Made by a program: the position numbers and the translations under genes. A stretch of DNA of 64,000 nucleotides from Cercis canadensis (Eukaryota; Streptophyta; Magnoliopsida; Fabales; Fabaceae), in the NCBI GenBank assembly GCA_003255065.1, contig QAOA01003702.1, forward strand, positions 5,926 through 69,925, in the 5' to 3' direction. The notes beneath the pieces were generated by a model, which was given only the letters and a program-made list of their open reading frames with translations, had not been told where the DNA came from and did not search any database. Of this stretch, positions 13,421 to 26,890 are shown one piece after another (position 1 is the stretch's first letter; the number at the start of each line of letters is the position of its first letter).

Positions 13421-16049
13421 CTGTTTCGGTTCGTCCCTCTATCTGACTCAGATATTTTTCTTGGGTTTCTCTTAAGTTGGGAAGTGACTGCTTCCCGGCG
13501 GGTCATGTTATCTGGCCTGTGACCCTGTTTGGGGTCGTCCCTTTATCTAGCTCGGATATTTTTCTTTAGTTTCACTGTATCTGACCTAGGACCCTGTTTC
13601 GGTTCGTCTTTGTATCTGACTCAGATATTTTCGTTGGTTTCACTGTATTTGACCTGGGACCCTATTTCGGTTCGTCCTTGTATCTGAATCGGATATTTTT
13701 CTTTGGTTTCACTGTATCTGACCTGGGACCCTGTGTCGGTTCGTCCCTATATCTAACTTGGATATTTTTCTTGGGTTTCACTTTATTTGGGAAGAGGTTG
13801 TTTCCTAGAGAGTCAATGTATCTGGCCCGAGACTCTATTTCGAGTCGTCCCTATATCTGACTCTGACAATTTTCTTGGGTTCCATTGTTTCTGGGGAGGT
13901 ACTGTTTCCTAATAGGTCATTGAATCTAGCCCGAGACGCTGTTTCGGTTCGTCTCTCTATCTCACTCAGATATTTTTCTTTGGTTTTACTGTATCTGACC
14001 TGGGACCCTGTTTCGGTTCGTCCCTGTATCTGACTCGGATATTTTTCTTAGGTTCCACTGTATCTGGACTGGGACCATGTTTCGGGTCGTCCCTGTATCT
14101 GACTTAGATATTTTTCATTAGTTTCACTGTACTTGGGAAGGGACTGTTTCCTGGTGGGTCATTGTATCTGGCCCGTGATCCTGTTTCGGTTCGTCCCTCT
14201 ATCTGACTCAGATATTTTTCTTGGGTTTCTCTGTAGTTTGGAAGGGACTATTCCCTGGAGGGTCATTGTATCTGGCCTGTGACCCTGTTTTGGGTCGTCC
14301 CTGTATCTGGCTCGAATATTTTTCTTTGGTTTCACTGTAGCTGACTTGGGACCCTGTTTCGGTTCTTCCTTGTATTTGACTTGGATATTTTTCTTTGGTT
14401 TCACTTTATCTGACCTGGGACCCTGTTTCGGTTCGTCCTTGTATCTGACTTGGATATTTTTCTTTGGTTTCACTGTATTTGACCTGGGACCCTGTTTCGG
14501 TTCGTCCCTATATCTAACTCGGATAATTTTCTTGGGTTTCATTGTATTTGGGAAGGGGTTTTTTCCTAGGGGGTCAATGTACCTGGCACGGGACCCTGTT
14601 TCAAGTCGTCCTTGTATCTCGGCAGGTATTGTTTCCTGGTGGGTCATTGAATCTGGCCCGGGACCCTGTTTCGGCTTGTCCCTCTATCTTACTCAGATAT
14701 TTGGGAAGGGGTATTTTCCTAGAGGGTCAATGTATCTGGCCCGGGACCCTGTTTCTAGTCGTCCCTGTATCTGACTCGGATAATTTTGTTGGGTTTCACT
14801 GTATCTAGGAAGGTACTGTTTCTTGGTGGGTCATTGAATCTGGCCCGAGACCCTGTTTCGGTTCGTACCTCTATCTGACTCAGATATTTTTCTTTGGTTT
14901 ATTTGTATCTGGCCTGGGACCATATTTCGGGTCGCCCCTGTATCTGACTCAGACATTTTTCATGAGTTTCACTGTACTTAGGAATGGACTGTTTCTTGTG
15001 CGGTCATTGTATCTGGCCTGTGACACTGTTTCAGTTCTTTTCTCTATCTGACTCAGATATTTTTCTTGGGTTTCTCTGCAGTAGGAAAGAGACTGTTTCC
15101 CCGGTGGGTCATTGTATCTGGCCTGTGACCCTGTTTCGGGTCATCCCTGTATCTGGCTCGGATATTTTTCTTTGGTTTCACTTTATCTGACCTGGGACCC
15201 TATTTCGGTTCGTCCTTGTATCTGACTCGGATATTTTTCTTTGGTTTCACTGTATCTGGACTGGGACCATGTTTCGGGTCGTCCCTGTGTATGACACGGA
15301 TATTTTTCATTTGTTTCACTGTACTTGGGAAGGGACTGTTTCCTGGTGGGTCATTGTATCTGGCCCGTGACGCTGTTCGGTTCGTCCCTCTATCTGACTC
15401 AGATATTTTTCTTGGGTTTCTCTGTAGTTGGGAAGGGACTGTTTCCCGGTGGGTTATTGTATCTGGCCTGTGACCCTGTGTCGGGTCGTCCCTGTATCTG
15501 GTTCGGATATTTTTCTTTGGTTTCACTGTATCTGACCTGGGACCCTGTTTCGGTTCGTCCCTGTAACTGACTCAGATATTTTTCTTAGGTTCAACATTAT
15601 CTGGACTAGGACCATGTCTCGGGTCGTCCCTGTATCTGACTCGGATATTTTTCTTAGGTTCCACAGTATCTGGACTGGGACCATGTTACGGGTCGTCACT
15701 GTATCTGACTTAGATATTTTTCATGTGTTTCACTGTACTTGGGAAGGGACTGTTTCCTGCTGGGTCATTGTATCTGGCCCGTGACCCTGTTTCGATTCGT
15801 GCTTGTATCTCACCTGTATATTTTTCTTGGGTTTCTCTGTAGTAGTAAAGAGACTCTTTCCCGGTGGGTCAATGTATCTGGCCGGTGACCCTGTTTCGGG
15901 TCATCCCTGTATCTGGCTCGGATATTTTTCTTTGGTTTCATTGTATCTGACCTGGGACCCTATTTCGGTTCGTCCTTGTATCTGACTCGGAAATTTTTCT
16001 TTGTTTTCACTGTATCTGGACTGGGACCATGTTTCGGGTCGTCACTGTA

Positions 16050-18720
16050 TCTGACTCGGATATTTTTCATGGGTTTCATTGTACTTGGGAAGGGACTGTT
16101 TCCTGCTGGGTCATTGTATCTGGCCCGTGACCCTGTTTCGATTCGTGCTTGTATCTCACCCGTATATTTTTCTTGGGTTTCTCTGTAGTTAGGAAGGGAC
16201 TGTTTCCGGGTTGGTCATTGTATCTGGCTTGTGACCCTGTTTCGGGTCGTCCCTGTATCTGGCTCGGATATTTTTCCTTGGTTTCACTGTATCTGACTTG
16301 GGACCCTAATTCGGTTCGTCCTCTTATCTGACTCGGATATTTATCTTTGGTTTCACTATATCTGGACTGGGACCATGTTTCGGGTCGCCTCTGTATCCGA
16401 CTCGGATATTTTTCATGGGTTTCACTGTACTTGGGAAGGGACTGTTTCCTGGTGGGTCATTGTATCTGGCCCGTGATCCTGTTTCGGTTCGTCCCTCTAT
16501 CTGACTCAGATATTTTTCTTGGGTTTCTCTGTAGTTTAGAAGGGACTGTTTCCCGGAGGGTCATTGTATCTGGCCTGTGACCTTGTTTTGGGTCGTCCCT
16601 ATATCTGGCTCGGATATTTTTCTTTGGTTTCACTATAGCTGACTTGGGACCCTGTTTCGGTTCTTCCATGTATCTGACTTGGATATTTTTCTTTGGTTTC
16701 ACTGTATCTAACCTGGGACCCTGTTTCAGTTCGTCCCTATATCTAACTCGAATATTTTTCTTGGGTTTCATTGTGTTTCGGAAGGGGTTTTTTCCTAGAG
16801 GGTCAATGTATCTGGCCCGGGACCCTGTTTCGAGTCGTCCCTGTATCTAACTCAAATAATTTTCTTGGGTTTCACTGTATTTGGGAAGGTACTGTTTCCT
16901 GGTAGGTCATTGAATCTGTCCCGGGACCCTATTTCGATCCATCCCTCTATCTGACTCAGATATTTTATTTTGGTTTCACTGTATCTGACCTGGGACCCTG
17001 TTTCGGTTCGTCCTTGTATCTAACTCGGATATTTTTCTGTGGTTTCACTGTATCTGACCTGGGACCCTGTTTCTGTTCGTCCCTATATCTAACTCGGATA
17101 ATTTTCTTGGGTTTCACTGTATTTGGGAAGGGGTTTTTTCCTAGAGGGTCAATGTATCTGGCACGGGACCCTGTTTCAAGTCGTCCCTGTATGTCGGAAG
17201 GTATTGTTTCCTGGTGGGGCATTGAATCTGGCCCGGGACCCTGTTTCGGCTCGTCCCTCTATCTTACTCAGATATTTTTCTTTAGTTTCACTGTATCTGA
17301 CTTGGGACCCAGTTTCGGTTTGTCCTTGTTTCTGACTCGGATATTTTTCTTTTGTTTCACTGTATTTGACCTGGGACCCTGTTTCGGTTATTCCCTATAT
17401 CTAACTCGGATATTTTTCTTGGGTTTCACTATATTTGGGAACGGGTTTTTTCCTAGAGGGTCAATGTATCTAGCCCGGGACCCTGTTTCGAGTTGTCCCT
17501 GTATCTGACTCGGATAATTTTCTTGGGTTTCACTGTATCTGGGAAGGTATTGTTTCTTGGTAGGTCATTGTATCTGGCCTGTGACTCTGTTTCGATTCGT
17601 CCTTGTATCTCACCCGCATATTTTTCTTGGGTTTCTCTGTAGTTGGGAAGGGACTGTTTCCCGATGGGTCATTGTATCTAGCCTGTAACCGTGTTTCTGG
17701 TCGTCCCTGTATCTAGCTCGGATATTTTTCTTTGGTTTCACTGTATCTGACATTTTTCTTTGGTTTGACTGTATCTGACCTGAGACCCTGTTTCGGTTCG
17801 TTCTTGTATCTGCCTCGGATATTTTTTTTTGGTTTCACTGTATTTGACCTAGGACCCTGTTTCGGTTCGTCCCTATCTCTAACTCGGATATTTTTCTTGG
17901 CTTTCACTGTATCTGACCTGGGACCCTGTTTCGGTTCGTCCCTATATCTAACTCGGATAATTTTCTTGGGTTTCACAGTATTTGGGAAGGGGTTTTTTCC
18001 TAGAGGGTCAATGTATCTGGCACGGGACCCTGTTTCGAGTCGTCCCTGTATCTCGGAAGGTATTGTTTCCTGGTGGGTCATTGAATCTGGCCCGGGACCC
18101 TGTTTCGGCTCGTCCCTCTATCTTACTCAGATATTTTTCTTTGGTTTCACTGTATCTGACTTGGGACCCAGTTTCGGTTTGTCCATGTATCTGACTCGGA
18201 TATTTTCTTTGGTTTCACTGTATTTGACCTGGGACCCAGTTTCGGTTATTCCCTATATCTAACTCGGATATTTTTCTTGGTTTTCAACATATTTTGGAAG
18301 GGTTTTTTTCCTAGAGGGTCAATGTATCTAGCCTGGGACCCTGTTTCGAGTAGTTCCTGTATCTGACTCGGATAATTTTCTTGGGTTTCACTGTATCTGG
18401 GAAGGTACTGTTTCCTGGTAGCTCATTGTATCTGGCCCGTGACCCTGTTTCGATTCGTCCCGCTATCTGACTCAGATATTTTTCTATCGTTTCAATTTAT
18501 CCGACCAAGGACCCAGTTTCGGTTTGTCCTTGTATCTGACTCGGACATTTTTCTTTGGTTTCACTGTATCTGACCTGAGACCCGGTTTCGGTTCGTCCTT
18601 GTATCTGACTCGAATATTTTGCTTAGGTTCCACTGTATCTGGACCGGGACCATGTTTCGGGTCGTCCCTGTATCTGACTCAGATATTTTTCATGGGTTTC
18701 ACTTTACTTGGGAAGGGACT
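16050..18720 (+). repeat. 2.67-kb segmental duplicate, left copy
   Basis: This segment recurs at 20160-22830 with a constant offset of 4110 bp, so there is no net indel across about 2.67 kb. By eye I found about eight substitutions, clustered near 18150-18370, giving well over 99 percent identity; most neighbouring monomers differ far more. The copies share rare features including the truncated A module after 17745, the A-less junction at 18051 and the unusual TTTCTATCGTTTCAATTTATCC stretch near 18480. The ends are the points where similarity falls to array background. Confidence 0.88.
18016..18085 (+). repeat. B-C junction lacking module A
   Basis: Module B (18016-18050) is followed directly by module C (18051-18085, starts TCTCGGAAGG) with no A module between them. 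The next B starts at 18086. The break falls exactly on the module boundary. Equivalent junctions occur at about 14617, 17192 and 24284, and at 21302 and 22161 in the duplicate block. They show that single modules, not only whole monomers, are units of gain and loss. Confidence 0.8.
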
Positions 18721-20056
18721 ATTTCTTGGTGGGTGATTGTATCTGGCCCGTGACCCTGTTTCAGGTCGTCCCTGTATCTGGCTCAGATATTTTTCTTTGG
18801 TTTCACTGTATCTGACCTGGGACCCTGTTTCTGTTCGTCCTTGTATTTGACTGGGATATTTTTCTTTGGTTTCCTTGTATCTGACCTGGTACCCTGTTTC
18901 GGTTCGTGCTTATATCTAACTTGGATATTTTTCTTGGGTTTCACTGTATTTGGGAATGGGATGTTTCCTAGAGGGTCAATGTATCTGGCCAAGGACCCTG
19001 TTTCGGTTCGTCCCTCTATCTGACTTAGATATTTTTCTTTGGTTTCACTATATCTGATCTCGAAGCCAGTTTCGGTTCGTCGTTTTATCTAACTCGGATA
19101 TTTTTCTTTGGTTTCACTGTATCTGACCTAGGACCCTCTTTCGGTTCGTCCCTGTATCTGACTCGGATATTTTTCTTTGGTTTCACTGTATTTGGGAAGG
19201 GACTGTTTCCTTGTGGGTCATTGTATCTAGCCCGTGACCCTGTTTCAATTCGTCCTTGTATCTTAGCCGTATATTTTTCTTGGGTTTCTCTGTAGTTGGG
19301 AAGGGACTGTTTGCCGGTGGGTCATTATATCTGGCCTGTGACCCTGTTTCGAGTCTTACCTGTTTCTGGCTCGGATATTTTTCGTTGGTTTCACTGTATC
19401 TGACCTGGTACCATGTTTCGGTTCGTCATTATATCTAACTCGGATATTTTTCTTAGGTTTCACTATATTTGGGAAGGGTTTTGTTCCTAGAGGGTCAATG
19501 TATCTGGCCTGGGACCCTGTTTCGAGTCGTCCCTGTATCTGACTCGGATAATTTTCTTGGGTTTCACTGTATCTGGGAAGGTACTGTTTCCTGGTGGGTC
19601 ATTGAATCTGGCTCGAGACCTTGTTTCGGTTCGTCCCTCTATCTGACTCAGATATTTTTCTTCGGTTTCACTGTATTTGACCTGGGACCCAGTTTCGGTT
19701 CGTCTTTGTATCTGACTTGGATATTTTTATTTGGTTTCACTGTATATGACCTGGGACGCTGTCTTGGTTCATCCCTGTATCTGACTCGGATATTTTTCTT
19801 AGGTTCTACTGTATCTAGACTGGGACAATGTTTCGGGCAGTCCTTGTATCTGACTCAGATATTTTTCATAGGTATCACTGTACTTGGGAAGGGACTGTTT
19901 CCTGGTGGGACATTGTATCTGGCCCGTGACCCTGTTTCGGTTCGTCCCTCTATCTGGCTCAGATATTTTTCTGGGGTTTCTCTGTAGTTGGGAAGGGACT
20001 GTTTCCCGATGGGTCATTGTATCTGGCCTGTGACCCTGTTTCGGGTCGTCCCTGTA

Positions 20057-20124
20057 TCTGGCTCGGATATTTTTCTTTGGTTTAACTGTATCTGACTCGG
20101 ATATTTTTCTTAGCTTCCACTGTA
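20057..20124 (+). repeat. A-A junction lacking module B
   Basis: Two 34-bp A modules stand back to back (20057-20090 and 20091-20124), the first ending TTTAACTGTA. The same arrangement occurs around 23024/23025, 58800/58801 and 60115/60116. A shortened version, with a 28-bp second A, follows 17745 and 21855. The clean 34-bp step supports A as an independent module. Confidence 0.8.
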
Positions 20125-20159
20125 TTTGCACTGGAACCATGTTTCGGGTCATCCCTGTA

Positions 20160-22830
20160 TCTGACTCGGATATTTTTCATGGGTTTCATTGTACTTGGGA
20201 AGGGACTGTTTCCTGCTGGGTCATTGTATCTGGCCCGTGACCCTGTTTCGATTCGTGCTTGTATCTCACCCGTATATTTTTCTTGGGTTTCTCTGTAGTT
20301 AGGAAGGGACTGTTTCCGGGTTGGTCATTGTATCTGGCTTGTGACCCTGTTTCGGGTCGTCCCTGTATCTGGCTCGGATATTTTTCCTTGGTTTCACTGT
20401 ATCTGACTTGGGACCCTAATTCGGTTCGTCCTCTTATCTGACTCGGATATTTATCTTTGGTTTCACTATATCTGGACTGGGACCATGTTTCGGGTCGCCT
20501 CTGTATCCGACTCGGATATTTTTCATGGGTTTCACTGTACTTGGGAAGGGACTGTTTCCTGGTGGGTCATTGTATCTGGCCCGTGATCCTGTTTCGGTTC
20601 GTCCCTCTATCTGACTCAGATATTTTTCTTGGGTTTCTCTGTAGTTTAGAAGGGACTGTTTCCCGGAGGGTCATTGTATCTGGCCTGTGACCTTGTTTTG
20701 GGTCGTCCCTATATCTGGCTCGGATATTTTTCTTTGGTTTCACTATAGCTGACTTGGGACCCTGTTTCGGTTCTTCCATGTATCTGACTTGGATATTTTT
20801 CTTTGGTTTCACTGTATCTAACCTGGGACCCTGTTTCAGTTCGTCCCTATATCTAACTCGAATATTTTTCTTGGGTTTCATTGTGTTTCGGAAGGGGTTT
20901 TTTCCTAGAGGGTCAATGTATCTGGCCCGGGACCCTGTTTCGAGTCGTCCCTGTATCTAACTCAAATAATTTTCTTGGGTTTCACTGTATTTGGGAAGGT
21001 ACTGTTTCCTGGTAGGTCATTGAATCTGTCCCGGGACCCTATTTCGATCCATCCCTCTATCTGACTCAGATATTTTATTTTGGTTTCACTGTATCTGACC
21101 TGGGACCCTGTTTCGGTTCGTCCTTGTATCTAACTCGGATATTTTTCTGTGGTTTCACTGTATCTGACCTGGGACCCTGTTTCTGTTCGTCCCTATATCT
21201 AACTCGGATAATTTTCTTGGGTTTCACTGTATTTGGGAAGGGGTTTTTTCCTAGAGGGTCAATGTATCTGGCACGGGACCCTGTTTCAAGTCGTCCCTGT
21301 ATGTCGGAAGGTATTGTTTCCTGGTGGGGCATTGAATCTGGCCCGGGACCCTGTTTCGGCTCGTCCCTCTATCTTACTCAGATATTTTTCTTTAGTTTCA
21401 CTGTATCTGACTTGGGACCCAGTTTCGGTTTGTCCTTGTTTCTGACTCGGATATTTTTCTTTTGTTTCACTGTATTTGACCTGGGACCCTGTTTCGGTTA
21501 TTCCCTATATCTAACTCGGATATTTTTCTTGGGTTTCACTATATTTGGGAACGGGTTTTTTCCTAGAGGGTCAATGTATCTAGCCCGGGACCCTGTTTCG
21601 AGTTGTCCCTGTATCTGACTCGGATAATTTTCTTGGGTTTCACTGTATCTGGGAAGGTATTGTTTCTTGGTAGGTCATTGTATCTGGCCTGTGACTCTGT
21701 TTCGATTCGTCCTTGTATCTCACCCGCATATTTTTCTTGGGTTTCTCTGTAGTTGGGAAGGGACTGTTTCCCGATGGGTCATTGTATCTAGCCTGTAACC
21801 GTGTTTCTGGTCGTCCCTGTATCTAGCTCGGATATTTTTCTTTGGTTTCACTGTATCTGACATTTTTCTTTGGTTTGACTGTATCTGACCTGAGACCCTG
21901 TTTCGGTTCGTTCTTGTATCTGCCTCGGATATTTTTTTTTGGTTTCACTGTATTTGACCTAGGACCCTGTTTCGGTTCGTCCCTATCTCTAACTCGGATA
22001 TTTTTCTTGGCTTTCACTGTATCTGACCTGGGACCCTGTTTCGGTTCGTCCCTATATCTAACTCGGATAATTTTCTTGGGTTTCACAGTATTTGGGAAGG
22101 GGTTTTTTCCTAGAGGGTCAATGTATCTGGCACGGGACCCTGTTTCGAGTCGTCCCTGTATCTCGGAAGGTATTGTTTCCTGGTGGGTCATTGAATCTGG
22201 CCCGGGACCCTGTTTCGGCTCGTCCCTCTATCTTACTCAGATATTTTTCTTTAGTTTCACTGTATCTGACTTGGGACCCAGTTTCGGTTTGTCCATGTAT
22301 CTGACTCGGATATTTTCTTTGGTTTCACTGTATTTGACGTGGGACCAAGTTTCGGTTATTCCCTATATTTAACTCGGATATTTTTCTTGGTTTTCAACAT
22401 ATTTGGGAAGGGTTTTTTTCCTAGAGGGTCAATGTATCTAGCCCGGGACCCTGTTTCGAGTAGTCCCTGTATCTGACTCGGATAATTTTCTTGGGTTTCA
22501 CTGTATCTGGGAAGGTACTGTTTCCTGGTAGCTCATTGTATCTGGCCCGTGACCCTGTTTCGATTCGTCCCGCTATCTGACTCAGATATTTTTCTATCGT
22601 TTCAATTTATCCGACCAAGGACCCAGTTTCGGTTTGTCCTTGTATCTGACTCGGACATTTTTCTTTGGTTTCACTGTATCTGACCTGAGACCCGGTTTCG
22701 GTTCGTCCTTGTATCTGACTCGAATATTTTGCTTAGGTTCCACTGTATCTGGACCGGGACCATGTTTCGGGTCGTCCCTGTATCTGACTCAGATATTTTT
22801 CATGGGTTTCACTTTACTTGGGAAGGGACT
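20160..22830 (+). repeat. 2.67-kb segmental duplicate, right copy
   Basis: This is the partner of 16050-18720. The sequence after it (about 22835-23090) resembles 19905-20155, which lies just before it, including the paired-A oddity with TTTAACTGTA at 20090 and 23024. The layout is therefore a 4.1-kb unit followed by an incomplete second unit from which most of the 18720-19900 section is missing. Recent unequal crossing-over explains this, but an assembly error in a repeat cannot be excluded. Confidence 0.87.
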
Positions 22831-25800
22831 GTTTCTTGGTGGGACATTGTATCTGGCCCGTGACCTTGTTTCGGTTCGTCCCTCTATCTGGCTCAGATAT
22901 TTTTCTGGGGTTTCTTTGTAGTTGGGAAGGGACTGTTTCCCGGTGGGTCATTGTATCTGGCCTGTGACCCTGTTTCGGGTCGTCCCTGTATCTGGCTCGG
23001 ATATTTTTCTTTGGTTTAACTGTATCTGACTCGGATATTTTTCTTAGCTTCCACTGTATCTGCACTGGGACCATGTTTCGGGTCATCCCTGTATTTGACT
23101 CGGATATTTTTCATGGGTTTCACTGTACTTGAGAAGGGACTGTTTCTTGGTGGGTCATCGTATCTGTCCCGTAACCCTGTTTCGGGTCGTCCCTGTATCT
23201 GTCTCGGATATTTTTCTTTGGTTTCACTATATCTGACCTGGGACCTTGTTTCGGTTCGTCCTTGTATCTGACTCGGATATTTTTCTTTGGTTTCACTGTA
23301 TCTGACCTGGTTCCCTGTTTCGGTTCGTGCTTATGTCTAACTCGGATATTTTTCTTGGGTTTCACTGTATTTGGTAAGGGTTTTTTTCCTAAAGGGTCAA
23401 TGTATCTAGCCAGGGACCCTGTTTCGAGTCGTCCCTGTATCTGACTCGGATAATTTTCTTGGGTTTCACTGTATATGGGAAGTTACTGTATCCTGGTGGG
23501 TCATTGAATCTGGCCCGGGACCCTGGTTCGGTTCGTCCCTCTATCTTACTCAGATATTTTTCTTGGGATTCTCTGTAGTTGGGAAGGGACTGTTTCTTGG
23601 TGGGTCATTGAATCTTGCCCGGGACCCTGTTTCGGTTCGTCCCTCTTTCTGACTTAGATATTTTTCTTTGGTTTCACTGTATCTGACCTGGGACCCTGTT
23701 TCGGTTCGTCCCTGTATCTGACTCGGATATTTTTCTTAGGTTCCACTATATCTGGACTGGGACCATGTTTCGGGTCGTCCTTGTATCTGACTCGGATATT
23801 TTTCATGAGTTTCACTGTACTTGGGAAGGGACTGTTTCCTGGTGGGTCATTGTATCTGGCCCGTGACCCTGTTTCGATTTGTCCCTCTATCTTACTCAGA
23901 TATTTTTCTTGGGATTCTCTGTAGTTGGGAAGGGACTGTTTCTTGGTGGTCATTGAATCTTGCCCGGGAACCTGTTTCGGTTCGTCCCTCTATCTAACTT
24001 GGATATTTTTCTTTGGTTTCACTGTAGCTGTCCTGAGACCCTGTTTCGGTTAGTCCTTGTATCTGACTCGGATTTTTTTTCTTTGGTTTCACTGTATTTG
24101 ACCTGGTACCCTGTTTTGGTTCGTGCTTATATCTAACTCAGATATCTGACCTGGGACCCTGTTTCGGTTGTTCCCTATATCTAACTCGGATAGTTTTCTT
24201 GGGTTTCACTGTATTTGGGAAGAGGTTTTTTCCTAGAGGGTCAACGTATCTAGCCCGGGACCCTGTTTCGAGTCGTCCCTTTATCTGGGAAGGTACTGTT
24301 TCCTGGTGGGTCTTTGAATATGCCCCGGGACCATGTTTCGATTCGTCCATCTAGCTGACTCAGATATTTTTCTTTGGTTTCGCTGTATCTGACCTGCGAC
24401 CCTGTTTCGGTTCGTCCTTCTATCTGACTCGGATATTTTTCTTTGGTTTCACTGTATCTGACCTGGAACCTTGTTTCGGTAAGTCCCTATATCTAACTCG
24501 GATATTTTTCTTGGGTTTCACTGTATTTGGGAAGGGGTTGTTTCCTAGAGGGTCAATGTATCTGGCCTGGGACCCTATTTCGAGTCGTCCCTGTATCTAA
24601 CTCTGACAATTTTCTTGGGTTCCACTGTTTCTGGGGAGGTACTGTTTCCTAGTGGGTCATTGACTCTAGCCCGGGACCCTGTTTTAGTTCGTCCCCCTAT
24701 CTGACTCAGATATTTTTCTTTGGTTTCACTGTATCTGTCTTGGGACCCTGTTTTGGTTCGTCCCTGTATCTGACTCGGATATTTTTCTCGGTTCCACTGT
24801 ATCTAGACTGGGACCATGATTCGGGCCGTCCCTGTATCTGACTCGGATATTTTTCATGGGTTTCACTGTACTTGGCAAGGGACTGTTTCCTAGTGGGTCA
24901 TTGTATCTGCCCCGTGACCCTGTTTCGGTTTGTCCCTCTATCTTACTCAAATATTTTTCTTGGGATTCTCCGTAGTTGGGAAGGGACTGTTTCTTGGTGG
25001 GTCATTGAATCTGGCCCGGGACCCTGTTTCGGTTCGTCCCTCTATCTGACTTAGATATTTTTCTTTGGTTTCACTGTAGCTGACGTGGGACCCTGTTTCG
25101 GTTAGTCCTTGTATCTGACTCGGATTTTTTTCTTTGGTTTCACTGTATCTGACCTGGTACCCTGTTTCGGTTCGTCCTTATAACTAACTCAAATATTTTT
25201 CTTGGGTTTCACTGTATTTGACCTGGGACCCTGTTTCGGTTCGTCCCTATATCTAACTCGGATAATTTTCTGGGGTTTTACTGTATTTGGGAAGGGGTTT
25301 TTTCCTAGAGGGTCAATGTATCTGGCCCAGGACCCTGTTTCGGGTCGTCCCTGTATCTGGCTCGGATATTTTTCTTTGGTTTCACTGTATCTGACCTGGG
25401 ACCCTGTTTCGGTTCGTCCCTGTATCTGACTAGGATATTTTTCTTAGGTTCAACTGTATCTGGACTGGGACCATGTTTCGGGTCGCCCCTGTATCTGACT
25501 CAGATGATTTTCATGGGTTTCACTGTACTTGGGAAGGGACTGTTTCATGGTGGGTCATTGTATCTCGCCCGTAACCCTATTTCAGGACGTCCCTGTATCT
25601 GGCTTGGGTATTTTTCTTTGGTTTCACTGTATCTGACCTGGGACCCTGTTTTGGTTCGTCCTTGTTTCTAACTCGGATATTTTTCTTTGGTTTCACTGTA
25701 TCTGACCTGGTACCCTGTTTCGGTTCGTGCTTATATCTAACTCGGATATTTTTCTTGGTTTCACTGTTTTTGGGCATGGGATGTTTCCTAGATGGTCAAT

Positions 25801-25914
25801 GTATCTGGCCCGGGACCCTATTTCGAGTCGTTCCTGTATCTGACTCGGATAATTTTCTTGGGTTTCACTGTATCTGGAAAGGTACTGTTTCTTCGTGGGT
25901 CATTGAATCTGGCC

Positions 25915-26890
25915 CGGGACCCTGTTTCGGTTCGTCCCTCTATCTGACTTAGATATTTTTCTTTGGTTTCACTGTATCTGACCTAGGACCCAGTTTCGGT
26001 TCGTCCTTGTATCTGACTCAGATATTTTTCTTTGGTTTCACTGTATGGGACCTGGGACCCTGTTTCGGTTCTTCCCTATATCTAACTCGGATATTTTTCT
26101 TTGGTTTCATTGTATCTGAACTGGGACCCTGTTTTGGTTCTTCCCTATATCTAACTCGGATATTTTTCTTGGGTTTCACTGTATTTGGGAAGGGGTTTTT
26201 TCCTAGAGGGTCAATGTATCTAGCCCTGGACCCTGTTTCGAGTCGTCCCTGTATCTGACTTGGATGATTTTCTTGGGTTTCACTGTATCTACGAAGGAAC
26301 TGTTTCCTGGTGGGTCATTGAATCTGGCCCGGGACCCTGTTTCGATTCGTCCATCTATCTGGCTCAGATATTTTTCATTGGCTTCGCTGTATCTGACCTG
26401 GGACCCTGTTTCGGTTCGTCCCTCTATCTGACTTAGATATTTTTCTTTGGTTTCACTGTATCTGACCTGGGACCCAGTTTCGGTTCGTCCTTGTATCTGA
26501 CTCAGATATTTTTCTTTGGTTTCACAGTATGGGACCTGGGACCCTGTTTCGGTTCTTCCCTATATCTAACTCGGATATTTTTCTTTGGTTTCACTGTATC
26601 TGACCTGGTACCCTGTTTTGGTTCGTGCTTATATCTAACTCGGATATTTTTCTTAGGTTTCACTGTATTTGGGAATGGGATGTTTCCTAGAGGGTCAATG
26701 TATCTGGCCCAGGGCCCTATTTCCAGTCGTTCCTGTATCTGACTCGGATAATTTTCTTGGGTTTCACTTTATCTGGAAAGGTACCGTTTCTTGGTGGGTC
26801 ATTGAATCTGGCCCGGGACCCTGTTTCGATTCGTCCATCTATCTGGCTCAGATATTTTTCATTGGCTTCGCTGTATCTGACCTGGGACCC
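25915..26890 (+). repeat. 484-bp tandem duplication
   Basis: About 25915-26400 is repeated at about 26400-26885. Both copies carry the rare CACTGTATGGGACC-type variant (CACAGTATGGGACC in the second) and the TTCATTGGCTTCGCTG variant. The offset is 484 at both markers. The period equals two long plus four short monomers (208 + 276), and two C modules are visible in the first copy near 26185 and 26290. Confidence 0.8.

Noticed and set aside
14159-14647. Minus-strand open frame of 162 codons with a lysine/arginine-rich repeat
   Set aside because: It is the reverse complement of the same monomers. The basic composition comes from the T-rich plus strand, and equivalent frames recur across the array, so it is not a gene.
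21842-22372. Plus-strand open frame of 176 codons (a near-identical one at 17732-18262), among the longest in the window
   Set aside because: It is a translation of satellite monomers with a 23-residue period. Its ends fall where module C or an irregular monomer shifts the frame, and the same DNA is open in other frames. Nothing suggests a promoter, intron or domain.
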